DNA from: Desulfofundulus australicus DSM 11792
GTDB lineage: Bacteria; Bacillota; Desulfotomaculia; Desulfotomaculales; Desulfovirgulaceae
Reading direction: 5' to 3'
NCBI RefSeq assembly: GCF_900129285.1
Contig: NZ_FQUW01000011.1
Coordinates: 49,362 to 113,361, forward strand
DNA length: 64,000 bases
A program made the position numbers and the translations under genes. Each line of letters begins with the position of its first letter. Position 1 is the first letter of the stretch. Below are positions 26,541 to 35,102 of the stretch, piece after piece. The notes under the pieces are model-generated. The model was given only the letters and a program-made list of their open reading frames with translations. It was not told the DNA's origin and searched no databases.

Positions 26541-26643
26541 GTAGTGGAGGATGGAACATTTCCCATTCAAACAGGACAGGTTTTGTAGCTACTATCCCAT
26601 AAACCAGCCTGCGGAACGGTTACCCCGTCAACGGGCATCACTC

Positions 26644-28401
26644 TCAATTCCCCGGCGGAACGCCGTTTTGATCCCAGCCGCGCAGGCGGTAGTAGTCATC
26701 CAGCATAACATCCAGCTCCTGCCTGGTGATAACGTTCCGCCCGTCATTGACCGGCTCATCGAAAAACCTGGGCGGCAGCATATCATCCGCTCGCGTAGCA
26801 CCTTCCCTGGTGTTGAATAGACGCGTGGCGGTGACAATACGGCCGGCCAGGCAGGCCAGCTCCTCCCGGGTGTACTCCCAGCCGGTGCTACCCCTAATCA
26901 TGGCCACCAGGTCGTCCCACTGGATCAGATCGCGGAAAAAGACGCAGAATATCATGGTGTTAAAAACCGTAAGCCTGTTTTCAAATTCAATAAACAGAGC
27001 AGCTTTCCCTTCGGTGGTGGAGGGATCAATCATGCCGCTGAGTTCCGGCTTGTAAAAGGTGGCCCGCAGGTGACAGGCCCCCCTGGGCGAAGTTGCATAG
27101 GCCAGGCCCATCCCCTTCAGCACCCGGGGGTCGTAACCGGCCGGCTCCAGCCCTTTAACGTGAACAGCCAGGTCTTCCAGGCCCAGTTCAGCGGCAACGT
27201 GTTTTATTCCCCGGGCCAGCAATTCCCCGGAGCCGCGGGAGTAAGCCATATCCTCAACCAGCCGGGCAGCCCCTTCGGCATCACCGTAACCGGGATACCC
27301 CTTAACCCGGCCCCTTTTCCCGGCCTCCATCATTAGAGCCACCAGGTTGCCGGTGGTAATGGTATCCATACCCAGCCGGTCACAGAGGTCGTTGAGGTAA
27401 ATGATCTCTTCCAGGCTGTTAATGCCGCATAACCCGCCAAAGGAATAGATGGTTTCGTACTCGGGGCCCTCCAGTGTAAGGCCGGCACGTTTTCCTTCCT
27501 TAATCGTAGTTAACTTGCCGCAGGCCATAAAACAGTTGGGGCAGGCCCTGGGCTGTACCTCAAATTTTTTGCGTAACGTATCCCCGCTTATATTTTCCCA
27601 ACCGGGATCAACGGCCATGGTCCAGTAGCGGGCCGGAAATGCCCTGGCGGCATTCATGCTGCCTACCATGACAGTGGTCCCATAGGTCTGGTAAGCCTTA
27701 ACCCCCGGGTTGTCCCTGCCCTTTTCCCTGATCCGGCGGGCAGCCTCCTGCAAAAGGGCCGGGTCGGCCATCTCACAGCGGGCTTCCCCGTGGAAAACCA
27801 GGGCTTTTAGCTTTTTGGAACCCATTACTGCCCCCATGCCAGTGCGCCCCGCCGAGCGCCAGTAATTATTTTCAATACAGGCAAAACGCACCAGGTTTTC
27901 TCCCGCCGGACCTATAACCATGGCCCCGGCTCCCTTTTGCCCCACCTCCGCCAGCACGGCGTCTTCCGTAGCGTAAGTATCCTTTCCCCACAGGTGGGAT
28001 GCATCGTGGAAAAGCACATTTTTGTCGCTAATTTCCACGTACAACGGCGCATCAGCCGCACCTTCGATGATCACCGCGTCGTAGCCGGTGCGGCGGATGG
28101 CCGGGGCCACCCGCCCGCCGGCATAGGATTCGGCGTACAGCCCGGTCAGGGGAGATTTGCTGAACACCCCGTAGCGGCTGGAGCCGGGCAGCACGGTACC
28201 TGTAGCGGGACCGATGGCAATAATCAGTTTATTGGCCGGGGAGAGGGGATCTATCCCCGGCTCCAGCTCGCGCAGCAACAGGTAAGTGCCCAGCCCTTTC
28301 CCGCCCAGGTAATCCCGGTACACGCTTTCCGGCAGTTCCTCCACCGCAAAGGATCGATCAGAAAGGTTCAGGCGCAACAGCCTGCCGTAAAAGCCGTACA
28401 T
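26644..28401 (-). CDS. aor: Aldehyde:ferredoxin oxidoreductase 3 (tungsten)
   Basis: 585 residues. MYGFYGRLLRLNLSDRSF opens the AOR fold; cluster ligands C287, C290 and C294 (ACPNCFMAC) and a late cysteine in TMIFCVF; pterin segment AGRTGMGAVMGSKKLKALVF. ATG 28401 has AAGGAGG 8 bases upstream and lies 30 bases after the aminotransferase, so it is co-transcribed with it. The context implies that its aldehyde is the semialdehyde produced by transamination of an omega-amino acid (4-aminobutyrate-like), oxidised with ferredoxin instead of NAD(P). That role is inferred, not seen in the residues. Confidence 0.92.
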   Translation of the reverse strand: MYGFYGRLLRLNLSDRSFAVEELPESVYRDYLGGKGLGTYLLLRELEPGIDPLSPANKLIIAIGPATGTVLPGSSRYGVFSKSPLTGLYAESYAGGRVAPAIRRTGYDAVIIEGAADAPLYVEISDKNVLFHDASHLWGKDTYATEDAVLAEVGQKGAGAMVIGPAGENLVRFACIENNYWRSAGRTGMGAVMGSKKLKALVFHGEARCEMADPALLQEAARRIREKGRDNPGVKAYQTYGTTVMVGSMNAARAFPARYWTMAVDPGWENISGDTLRKKFEVQPRACPNCFMACGKLTTIKEGKRAGLTLEGPEYETIYSFGGLCGINSLEEIIYLNDLCDRLGMDTITTGNLVALMMEAGKRGRVKGYPGYGDAEGAARLVEDMAYSRGSGELLARGIKHVAAELGLEDLAVHVKGLEPAGYDPRVLKGMGLAYATSPRGACHLRATFYKPELSGMIDPSTTEGKAALFIEFENRLTVFNTMIFCVFFRDLIQWDDLVAMIRGSTGWEYTREELACLAGRIVTATRLFNTREGATRADDMLPPRFFDEPVNDGRNVITRQELDVMLDDYYRLRGWDQNGVPPGN

Positions 28402-28431
28402 TACAAACCCCTCCTTAACTGCCGGGCCATA

Positions 28432-29763
28432 TCAACCGGCCACTTCGGCCACCACTTCTTCCAGAATGGAGAAACCTTGTTCCAGCTGTTCATCCGTGAT
28501 GGTCAGGGGCATGAGCATGCGCACCACGTTGCCGAATATGCCCGCCCCGATAATGATCAGGCCGCGCTTGTAGCATTCCTGGATAATGCGGCCGGCCTCC
28601 TCCTTTGCCGGTTCCTTGGTCTTCCTGTCCCTGACCAGCTCCATGGCCACCATGGCCCCCAGGCCGCGTACGTCACCGATGAGAGGATATTTTTCCTGCA
28701 TGGCCCGCAGGCGCCCCAGAGCCGTCTCTCCAATTTTAGCAGCCCGGTCCGCCAGTTTTTGCTCCTGCATGTAATCAATGGTGGCCAGGGCCGCGGCACA
28801 GGAAATGGGATTGCCGCCGTAAGTACCGCCGATGTGTCCCGGATCGGGCGCATCCATAACATCCGCCCGGCCGATCACCCCGCTCAAGGGTAATCCGGAG
28901 GCAATAGATTTGGCTACGGTCATCAGGTCGGGCTGCACGCCCCAGTGTTCCACTGCAAACATCCTGCCCGTCCGGCAGAAACCGGTCTGCACTTCATCGA
29001 CAATTAAGATAATGCCGTGCTTTTCACAAATTTTCTGCAGGCCCGGCAGGAACTCCGGCGGGGGCACAATAAACCCGCCCTCACCCTGTACCGGCTCGAT
29101 AATCATGGCCGCAATATTTTCCGGCGCAACTTCGGCGGCAAAGAAACGGGTGAAGTTCTCCAGGCAGTGCAGCCCGCACCCAGGGTAAGTGGAGTTGTAG
29201 TAACAGCGGTAGCAATAGGCGGAAGGAACCTTGTAGACTTCCGGGGCAAAGGGGCCGAAGCCGAACTTGTAGGGTTTCACCTTGCTGGTTAGACTCATGG
29301 CCATCAGGGTCCGGCCGTGGAAGGCGCACTCGAAGGCGATAATGCCCGGCTTTTTGGCATAAAAGCGGGCTATCTTGACGGCGTTTTCCACCGCCTCCGC
29401 CCCGCTGTTGGCAAACATGACCTTTTTATTCTCGCCTTTAACGGGGCACAGGCCGGCCAGCCTTTCAGCCAGGTCCACGTAGTTCTCGTACATGGTCACC
29501 ATAAAGCAGGAATGCAGGAGCTTGTCGGCCTGGCTTTTAATGGCGGCCACCACCGGCTCGGGGCAGTGGCCGGCATTCAGGGTACCGATGCCTCCGTAAA
29601 AGTCAATGTACTCATTCCCATCCACATCTTTGATCAATGCCCCTTTGGCTTCAGCCACGAAAACAGGAGTGGTATTGGATATACCCCTGGCAACGTACCT
29701 GCTTTTCCTTTTCAGCAGACTGCTTGATTTAGGACCGGGAACGGCCATAACTTTTTGAAGCAT
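28432..29763 (-). CDS. Class III aminotransferase (GabT-like)
   Basis: 443 residues, PLP-dependent fold type I, subgroup II. NSGAEAVENAVKIAR, AFHGRTLMAMSLTSK, EPVQGEGGFIVPP, VDEVQTGFCRTG and the PLP-lysine segment VAKSIASGLPLSGVIG are all present. Family members transfer the terminal amino group of 4-aminobutyrate, 5-aminovalerate, beta-alanine or ornithine to 2-oxoglutarate or pyruvate, releasing a semialdehyde. A Cys-rich insertion near residue 185-203 (YCYRCYYNSTYPGCGLHC) is seen in a subset of these enzymes. ATG 29763 follows AGGGGG. It lies between an amino-acid permease and AOR3, suggesting uptake, transamination, oxidation. Confidence 0.9.
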   Translation of the reverse strand: MLQKVMAVPGPKSSSLLKRKSRYVARGISNTTPVFVAEAKGALIKDVDGNEYIDFYGGIGTLNAGHCPEPVVAAIKSQADKLLHSCFMVTMYENYVDLAERLAGLCPVKGENKKVMFANSGAEAVENAVKIARFYAKKPGIIAFECAFHGRTLMAMSLTSKVKPYKFGFGPFAPEVYKVPSAYCYRCYYNSTYPGCGLHCLENFTRFFAAEVAPENIAAMIIEPVQGEGGFIVPPPEFLPGLQKICEKHGIILIVDEVQTGFCRTGRMFAVEHWGVQPDLMTVAKSIASGLPLSGVIGRADVMDAPDPGHIGGTYGGNPISCAAALATIDYMQEQKLADRAAKIGETALGRLRAMQEKYPLIGDVRGLGAMVAMELVRDRKTKEPAKEEAGRIIQECYKRGLIIIGAGIFGNVVRMLMPLTITDEQLEQGFSILEEVVAEVAG

Positions 29764-29791
29764 TACACCAAACCCCCTGCTATTTTTAATT

Positions 29792-29827
29792 CCGAACCGG
29801 AGGAAACAGAAAGTTTCCCCCGGTCGG
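29792..29827 (-). repeat. Inverted repeat between permease and aminotransferase
   Basis: CCGAACCGGAGGAAA (29792-29806) and TTTCCCCCGGTCGG (29814-29827) pair with minor mismatches around a 7-base loop; on the minus strand AATTAAAAAT follows. Weak T tail, so a partial terminator or stability element that would lower downstream expression. Confidence 0.5.
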
Positions 29828-29883
29828 TTAAGATTGCTTAATCTAGAAACAGCAATACACCTCCAGAGCGCCTGCGGGTTGCG

Positions 29884-31284
29884 CTATTCTTCAATCTGCA
29901 ACACTTCCTGCATGGCAGCCCTGGTCCCTGCATGGGAAGACCGCGTCCAGAAATAGAATATCAGGCCCAGAGCGCACCAGCCCAGGAAAATCAGCCACTC
30001 ATAGGGCCATACCAGAGCAGAGGGACTGCCGGGGAGGTACAGGGCAATCAGCCCCAGGCTGAAAATTACGGCCAGGAACCCCACCGGCTTGCCGTAACTG
30101 ACCTTGAAAGGCCGTTCCATTTCCGGTTCACGGTACCGCAGGATCAAAAATGACAGGGCCACCATGGTCCAGGCCACAATAGTAGCCAGGCTGCCCGCAT
30201 CCACCAGCCAGACCAGCATCTTGCGACCCAAAAGGGGAGCCAGGGTTGATAATACACCCACAAGCAAGATGGCATTGCCCGGTGTTTTGAACCGGGGGTG
30301 CAGCTGGCCCAGAAAATCGGGAAGCAACCTGGCCCGGGCCATGGCGAAAATAACCCGGCTGGCACCCACGAAAAAGCTGTTCCAGCTGGTAATAATGCCC
30401 CCGATGCCGCCCAGGATCAGCAGCTTGGCGGCCCATCCGCTATTAAAAAGGGCGGCCATGGCATCGGCGGTCGGCAAACTGGAAGCGTGCATCTGCTGCT
30501 CGGTAAGAGCCACGGAGACACTGAAAACGACCATGATATACCATAAAGCTGCCAGGAAAATGGACACAAGGAGAATTATACCTATGGACTTAAGGGGTAT
30601 GTTCATTTCTTCCGCTGCCTGGGGAATGACATCAAAACCCACAAACATGAAAGGAGTCATGATCAAAACGACCAAAATCCCTTTTATACCGCCTACAAAC
30701 AGGGGCTCCATATAGCCGGAATTGCCGTTAAACAGGGCACCGGTCATAAGCAAAATACCTACAGCAACAATCAATAATGTAAGAACTCCTTGCAAAAACG
30801 CTGCCGGCTTTATACCAATATAATTAACTATGGTAAGAATAATGGAACCAATGATACCAATCAACGCCCAGGAAGCATATACATCCCACCCGGCAACCGT
30901 CCAGAGATAACCGTGTTTGTAATCCGGCACCAGATACTCCACCACAGTGGGCAGGGCTACAGCCTCAAAGGCAACTACTGAAGTATAACCTAAAGCCAGA
31001 ATCCAGCCGCAAATAAAGGAAGGGGTAATCCCCATGGCGCGGTAACTAAAAACAAATTCACCGCCCGCCTTGGGCATGGCCGGTGTTAATTCGGCATAAG
31101 TCAAGCCCACAAAGATAACTACTATGCTACCAATGAGAAAGGCCAGCATTGCTCCTATGGAACCCGCTGATTCAATCCATGTTCCCGCCAGGACTACCCA
31201 GCTCCAGCCAATCATAGCTCCAAAGGCCAGAGCAAGCACGTCTTTGCGTGTTAATACCCGCGCAAAGCTTTTTTGTTGCTCCAT
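29884..31284 (-). CDS. APC family amino-acid permease
   Basis: 466 residues with about 12 hydrophobic segments. LAFGAMIGWSWVVLAGTWI is the first transmembrane signature of APC transporters, and AELTPAMPKAGGEFVFSYRAMG the second-third loop motif. ATG 31284 follows AGGAGG by 7 bases. It begins the minus-strand unit with the aminotransferase and AOR3, so it probably imports the amino acid used by them. Exact substrate unknown. Confidence 0.9.
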   Translation of the reverse strand: MEQQKSFARVLTRKDVLALAFGAMIGWSWVVLAGTWIESAGSIGAMLAFLIGSIVVIFVGLTYAELTPAMPKAGGEFVFSYRAMGITPSFICGWILALGYTSVVAFEAVALPTVVEYLVPDYKHGYLWTVAGWDVYASWALIGIIGSIILTIVNYIGIKPAAFLQGVLTLLIVAVGILLMTGALFNGNSGYMEPLFVGGIKGILVVLIMTPFMFVGFDVIPQAAEEMNIPLKSIGIILLVSIFLAALWYIMVVFSVSVALTEQQMHASSLPTADAMAALFNSGWAAKLLILGGIGGIITSWNSFFVGASRVIFAMARARLLPDFLGQLHPRFKTPGNAILLVGVLSTLAPLLGRKMLVWLVDAGSLATIVAWTMVALSFLILRYREPEMERPFKVSYGKPVGFLAVIFSLGLIALYLPGSPSALVWPYEWLIFLGWCALGLIFYFWTRSSHAGTRAAMQEVLQIEE

Positions 31285-31409
31285 AATATAGCCTCCTGCT
31301 TTTTGAATTTTGTCAGATATATGAATAAGCCGTTAATATTACAAATTTTCCGCGTTTTTCACCACCTTTCGCCGCCCAGCGAAGCCTTAACCCTCAATCT
31401 ACAAGAAAT

Positions 31410-31425
31410 GCAAACCTTATTCCCA
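31410..31425 (-). promoter_or_regulatory. Weak sigma-54-type promoter upstream of the permease
   Basis: Minus-strand GGGAATAAGGTTTGCA has GG and GC separated by exactly 10 bases and a good TTTGCA -12 box, but the -24 box (GGGAAT) is poor. Distance to the permease ATG is about 125 bases. It would place the operon under the PAS/sigma-54 activator upstream. Confidence 0.35.
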
Positions 31426-31602
31426 GTTTTGAATTATCGAAAAAGGATAATATTTTGTCTTTTTGTGAAGTTTCAAAAGTGATTTCAATGCATACTTGCA
31501 TTAATAAATCGATAATATTTTCGTTTTATTAAGATAATTAGGCATCAGTTCGTCCAATGCATATTAACATTACTTGTTGTCATAGCGCATTAACAGTTTA
31601 AT

Positions 31603-31630
31603 TTAAAACCCGGGCCAGCAAAGACCCGGG
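31603..31630 (-). terminator. Terminator downstream of gdhA
   Basis: Minus-strand CCCGGG, 10-base loop, CCCGGG then TTTTAAATTAAA, 59 bases after the gdhA stop. Confidence 0.7.
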
Positions 31631-31688
31631 ATATTATGAACATAACGAGCAGTAGCGGCAACCTGCTTCCGCAGGCTTTTCAATATTC

Positions 31689-32983
31689 CTACGCCAGCAC
31701 AGCTTCCTGCTTATGTTGATATTCGGCCCCCTTGCCCAGCCATCCCCGCAGCCACATGGCTTCGCTCAGGCGCTGCACGGCCACCAGGTACGCACAATCC
31801 CTCATATTCAGATCCTTATGGGCCCTGTACATTTGATACACTTCTTTAAAGGCGGCCACCATTTTTTCCTCCAGACGGCGGTTCACTTCTTCTTCAGACC
31901 AGTAGTAACCGGTATTGTTCTGCACCCACTCGAAGTAGGAAACGGTTACACCGCCGGCATTGGCCAGAATATCGGGAATCACAAATACTTTTTTCTCATT
32001 CAGGATCCGGTCTGCGCCGGGAGTGGTGGGGCCGTTGGCTCCCTCACCGATAATCCGGGCTTTTATGTTCCGGGCGTTTTGTTCGGTAATCTGGTTTTCC
32101 AGGGCCGCCGGGATAAGAATATCACAGTTCAAGGACAGCACCTCCTCGTTGCTGATGGAACGGCTGCCCGGATACCCTTTGACGGTACCCGTATTTTTCT
32201 TGAACTGAAGCACCGCCACCGGGTCGAGCCCCCCGGGGTTGTAGATGCCGCCAGAGGAGTCGGATACGGCAATAATGCGGCAGCCCATTTCGTGCAACAG
32301 CCTGGCGGCAGTGCTCCCCACGTTGCCATAGCCCTGTACGGCAGCGGTGGCGCCGTTTAAGCTGATTCCCAGCGCCGCGGCCGCTTCCCGCACGGCAATG
32401 ACACAACCCCTGGCCGTGGCCTCTTCCCGCCCGAGGGATCCGCCTACCACCGGCGGCTTGCCGGTAATAACCCCAAACTCGTTATACCCTTTGATCCCGG
32501 AAAACTCGTCCATCATCCAGGTCATGACCCGGGCGTTGGTGTAAACGTCCGGGGCGGGGATATCCTTTTCCTGTCCCAGCAGCGGGTACATGGCCTTGAT
32601 ATAACCCCGGCTCAGTCTCTCCAGTTCATCAAGGGACATTTCCTGGGGTCGCAGGTCACTCCACCCTTGGCGCCACCGTAGGGCAGCCCCAGTACGGCGC
32701 ACTTCATGGTCATCCACAGGGCGAGGGCTTTCACCTCGTCCATGTTTACATCCGGGTGGAACCTTATCCCCCCCTTAAAAGGGCCCAGTACACTGCAGTG
32801 CTGTACCCGGTAGCCGGTGAAAACTTTAATGCTGCCGTCGTCCATTTTTACCGGTATAGCCGCCGTCAGCACCCGCTCCGGGTTGCGCAAAATTTCGTAA
32901 ACCGCCGGATTGAGGTTAAGCCTTCTCACCGCTGAAAGTACGTGGTTACAGGCCAGCTCAAAACTGTTAACCTGCCCGTTCAT
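31689..32983 (-). pseudogene. gdhA: Glutamate dehydrogenase, interrupted by a one-base frameshift
   Basis: Frame one runs from ATG 32983 through PFKGGIRFHPDV and GLPYGGAKGGVTCDP, then meets a TGA. A second frame, overlapping, continues MSLDELERLSRGYI, NARVMTWMMDEFSG, VQGYGNVGSTAARLL and GANGPTTPGADRIL to the stop at 31689. Together they form a full hexameric-type GDH of about 431 residues. The switch falls at AGGAAATG: one extra A there (32639-32641) restores a continuous protein. Both halves are perfectly conserved, so a base-calling error or recent mutation is likely. GDH would regenerate 2-oxoglutarate for the aminotransferase. A clear -24/-12 promoter precedes it. Confidence 0.88.
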
Positions 32984-33045
32984 CAAATCACTCCCCTTAA
33001 GGTTTTGCCCCGGATTTCCCTCCGGGAGGTTTTACCCTTAAAGGG

Positions 33046-33061
33046 CGCAAGAAGCATGCCA
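33046..33061 (-). promoter_or_regulatory. Sigma-54 (-24/-12) promoter of gdhA
   Basis: Minus-strand TGGCATGCTTCTTGCG is an excellent match (GG and GC in exact spacing, TTGC intact), about 63 bases before the gdhA start. Palindromic AT-rich sequence at 33200-33240 is a candidate enhancer for the activator encoded immediately upstream. Confidence 0.82.
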
Positions 33062-33250
33062 GTTTTAATTATCTTAATTGACGCAACATTGACAAGACTT
33101 CTGTAATTTTAAATAACCGGGTAGATGCAGAAAATCATTAATAAATACCTACACAAATCCAAAATAAATGTACCTTCCAAAAACTTTGTCCCCTTTTGGT
33201 AATGCAAAATGGGATTATACTTATTGCACAATCGCATTATTCAGCTTCTT

Positions 33251-34954
33251 TTAATTTTTTCTTCTGTTTGCCCCCGCAGGGTGCAGGCGGTACTTCTGGA
33301 TCTTCCTGACAATGGTAGACTGGTTGACCTGCAGGACGCTGGCCATTTCATAGGTGGTTTTGCAACGCTGTGACGCCAGCATAATTAACTGCCTTTCCAC
33401 CTCATCGACGGCCTGTTTCAGGGGGCATATCCCCAGCACGTATACCCTGCCGGGAAGTTCCCCGTTGGAATTGATAATATAATCGGGAATATGCACTGTC
33501 TCAATAAGGTTGCTGTCGGTGGTAACCATTAACCGTTCCACCAGGTTTTCCACTTCCCTAACATTACCCGGCCAGTGGTATTTTACCAGTAAGTCCAGAA
33601 CTTCCGGTGAGAAATGTTTATTCATGTCATATTTCAGATTAAACTTGTTGACGAAATGCTCAATCAAGGGCACAATATCTTCTTTGCGGTAGCGCAGGGG
33701 GGGAATGGTAACCGGAACTACATTCAACCGGTAGTAAAGATCCTCCCGGAACAACCCTTCCCTGACCATCTTTTGAATATCGCGGTTGGTGGCGGCAATA
33801 AACCTTACATTTACCACGATTTGCTGGCTGCCCCCGACACGCATTAACTTTTTTTCCTGAATTACCTGCAACAGTTTGACCTGCAGGTTCAGCGGCAGGT
33901 CCGCCACCTCGTCCAGAAAAACGGTTCCCCCATCACCCATTTCAATCAGGCCCTTTTTCCCTTCCCGCCTGGCCCCGGTGAAGGCCCCGGGCTCATAACC
34001 GAACAGCTCCGATTCCAGAAGGTTCTCGGGTATGGCTCCACAGTTTATGATGATAAACGGTCCTTTGCACCTTTTGCTCAACTTGTGAATGCGGGAAGCA
34101 ATAACGCCTTTGCCCACACCGGATTCGCCGGTAATCAGGATGGTGGAATCCACCTGAGCCACCCGGTCGACCAGATCGAGGACCTGTTTCATTTGCGGGC
34201 TGACCGCGATAATTTCCGTGTTCTCCAGCTTTTCCTGCCGCAGGTACATCACCAGCCGGCGGTAGTTGTCCACCAGCTGCTCGGTATCTTCCAGGCGCTG
34301 TCTTAAATTTATCAGCTCGGAGACATCCCTGGAGTTAACCACAATCCGGGTGATCCGGCCCGATTCATCAAAAACCGGGTTTCCTGTGACAATGAGGGTC
34401 TTGCCCGTTTTCGTGCGCTGGACCATGGTCACCCGCCGTCTTTCCTCAAAAACCCGGCGGGATACGGAAGGGTTGAAATAACCCTCCTCCTCCATTTCGC
34501 TGTAATGTTCACCTATTATCTTTTCCACTTCCACCCCGTAGTAGCTTTCTCCAATCTTGTTCACCCTGCGGGTGTATCCCTCGCCGTCGACAACGTAAAT
34601 TTCATCGTAAGAAGAGTTAAAGATGGCTTCCAGCTCTTCCTTGGCTTCCCTCAAGGATTCGCACAGGGAAATGTCCTGTAAAACCAGCATCGCCCCGCCG
34701 GCGCCCTCTTCCCCCACCAGCGGGTTGACCTGCACGGCCACCTTCCGGCCGTTTATTTCCATCTTCCTGCTCAAAGGCGAACCGTCCTGCGGCCATAACT
34801 GCTCCACCAGGACGGCGGGTAATACGTCGCCAAGTTGCCTCCCCGCAACCGCACTTCTTTCTACACCCAGGAGGTCTTCGGCGGCCCGGTTCAAAAACTC
34901 CACCCTTCCCCCGGCATCAACCAGCAACAACCCCACGGGTACGGGATCAAGCAA
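33251..34954 (-). CDS. PAS-domain sigma-54 activator (RocR-like)
   Basis: 567 residues from TTG 34954, which has AGGGAGG 7 bases upstream; a longer TTG at 35044 lacks a ribosome site. Two PAS domains (about 1-110 and 115-240) precede the AAA+ domain with Walker A GESGVGKG, GAFTGA and DEVADLPLN, then a Fis-type HTH (MASVLQVNQSTIVRKIQKYRL) at the end. There is no receiver domain, so it senses a ligand directly, in the manner of RocR/TyrR-like activators of amino-acid catabolism. Its neighbours downstream (gdhA and permease-aminotransferase-AOR3) are the natural targets. Confidence 0.9.
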   Translation of the reverse strand: MLDPVPVGLLLVDAGGRVEFLNRAAEDLLGVERSAVAGRQLGDVLPAVLVEQLWPQDGSPLSRKMEINGRKVAVQVNPLVGEEGAGGAMLVLQDISLCESLREAKEELEAIFNSSYDEIYVVDGEGYTRRVNKIGESYYGVEVEKIIGEHYSEMEEEGYFNPSVSRRVFEERRRVTMVQRTKTGKTLIVTGNPVFDESGRITRIVVNSRDVSELINLRQRLEDTEQLVDNYRRLVMYLRQEKLENTEIIAVSPQMKQVLDLVDRVAQVDSTILITGESGVGKGVIASRIHKLSKRCKGPFIIINCGAIPENLLESELFGYEPGAFTGARREGKKGLIEMGDGGTVFLDEVADLPLNLQVKLLQVIQEKKLMRVGGSQQIVVNVRFIAATNRDIQKMVREGLFREDLYYRLNVVPVTIPPLRYRKEDIVPLIEHFVNKFNLKYDMNKHFSPEVLDLLVKYHWPGNVREVENLVERLMVTTDSNLIETVHIPDYIINSNGELPGRVYVLGICPLKQAVDEVERQLIMLASQRCKTTYEMASVLQVNQSTIVRKIQKYRLHPAGANRRKN

Positions 34955-35050
34955 TGCAAATACCTCCCTCAGATGAATCCCTCCCCTGGACGAACTAAGC
35001 AGTGCGCCGGCCGTAAGCCAGTGACTTGTGACCGGCGCACACAAGTCCGT

Positions 35051-35087
35051 GATAAACAGGACCCAGCCTCTGGCGAAAGCTGGGTCC
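35051..35087 (-). terminator. Hairpin after fdhA1
   Basis: GGACCCAGC (35059-35067) and GCTGGGTCC (35079-35087) form a 9-bp stem; minus-strand TGTTTATC follows. It lies 16 bases after the fdhA1 stop and probably ends the formate operon. Confidence 0.65.
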
Positions 35088-35102
35088 CCTATTTAAATGC
35101 TC

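Larger units (their letters stand above)
26157..26643. other. Non-coding region with repeated hairpins
   Basis: 487 bases without a credible gene between Uma2 and AOR3 (both minus). It holds two copies of a hairpin repeat (26342-26371 and 26416-26445), the AOR3 terminator (26514-26540), and AT-rich stretches that should include the Uma2 promoter near 26160-26300. Confidence 0.5.
31285..31688. other. Intergenic region upstream of the permease
   Basis: 404 AT-rich bases between gdhA (stop 31689) and the permease start. It contains the gdhA terminator, a small forward hairpin CCTGC/GCAGG near 31661-31674, and a possible weak -24/-12 promoter. No gene seen. Confidence 0.5.

Noticed and set aside
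32612..32650. Selenocysteine reading of the TGA at the gdhA break
   Set aside because: The homology changes frame here, so a one-base indel fits; no SECIS-like hairpin follows and GDH is not a selenoprotein family.
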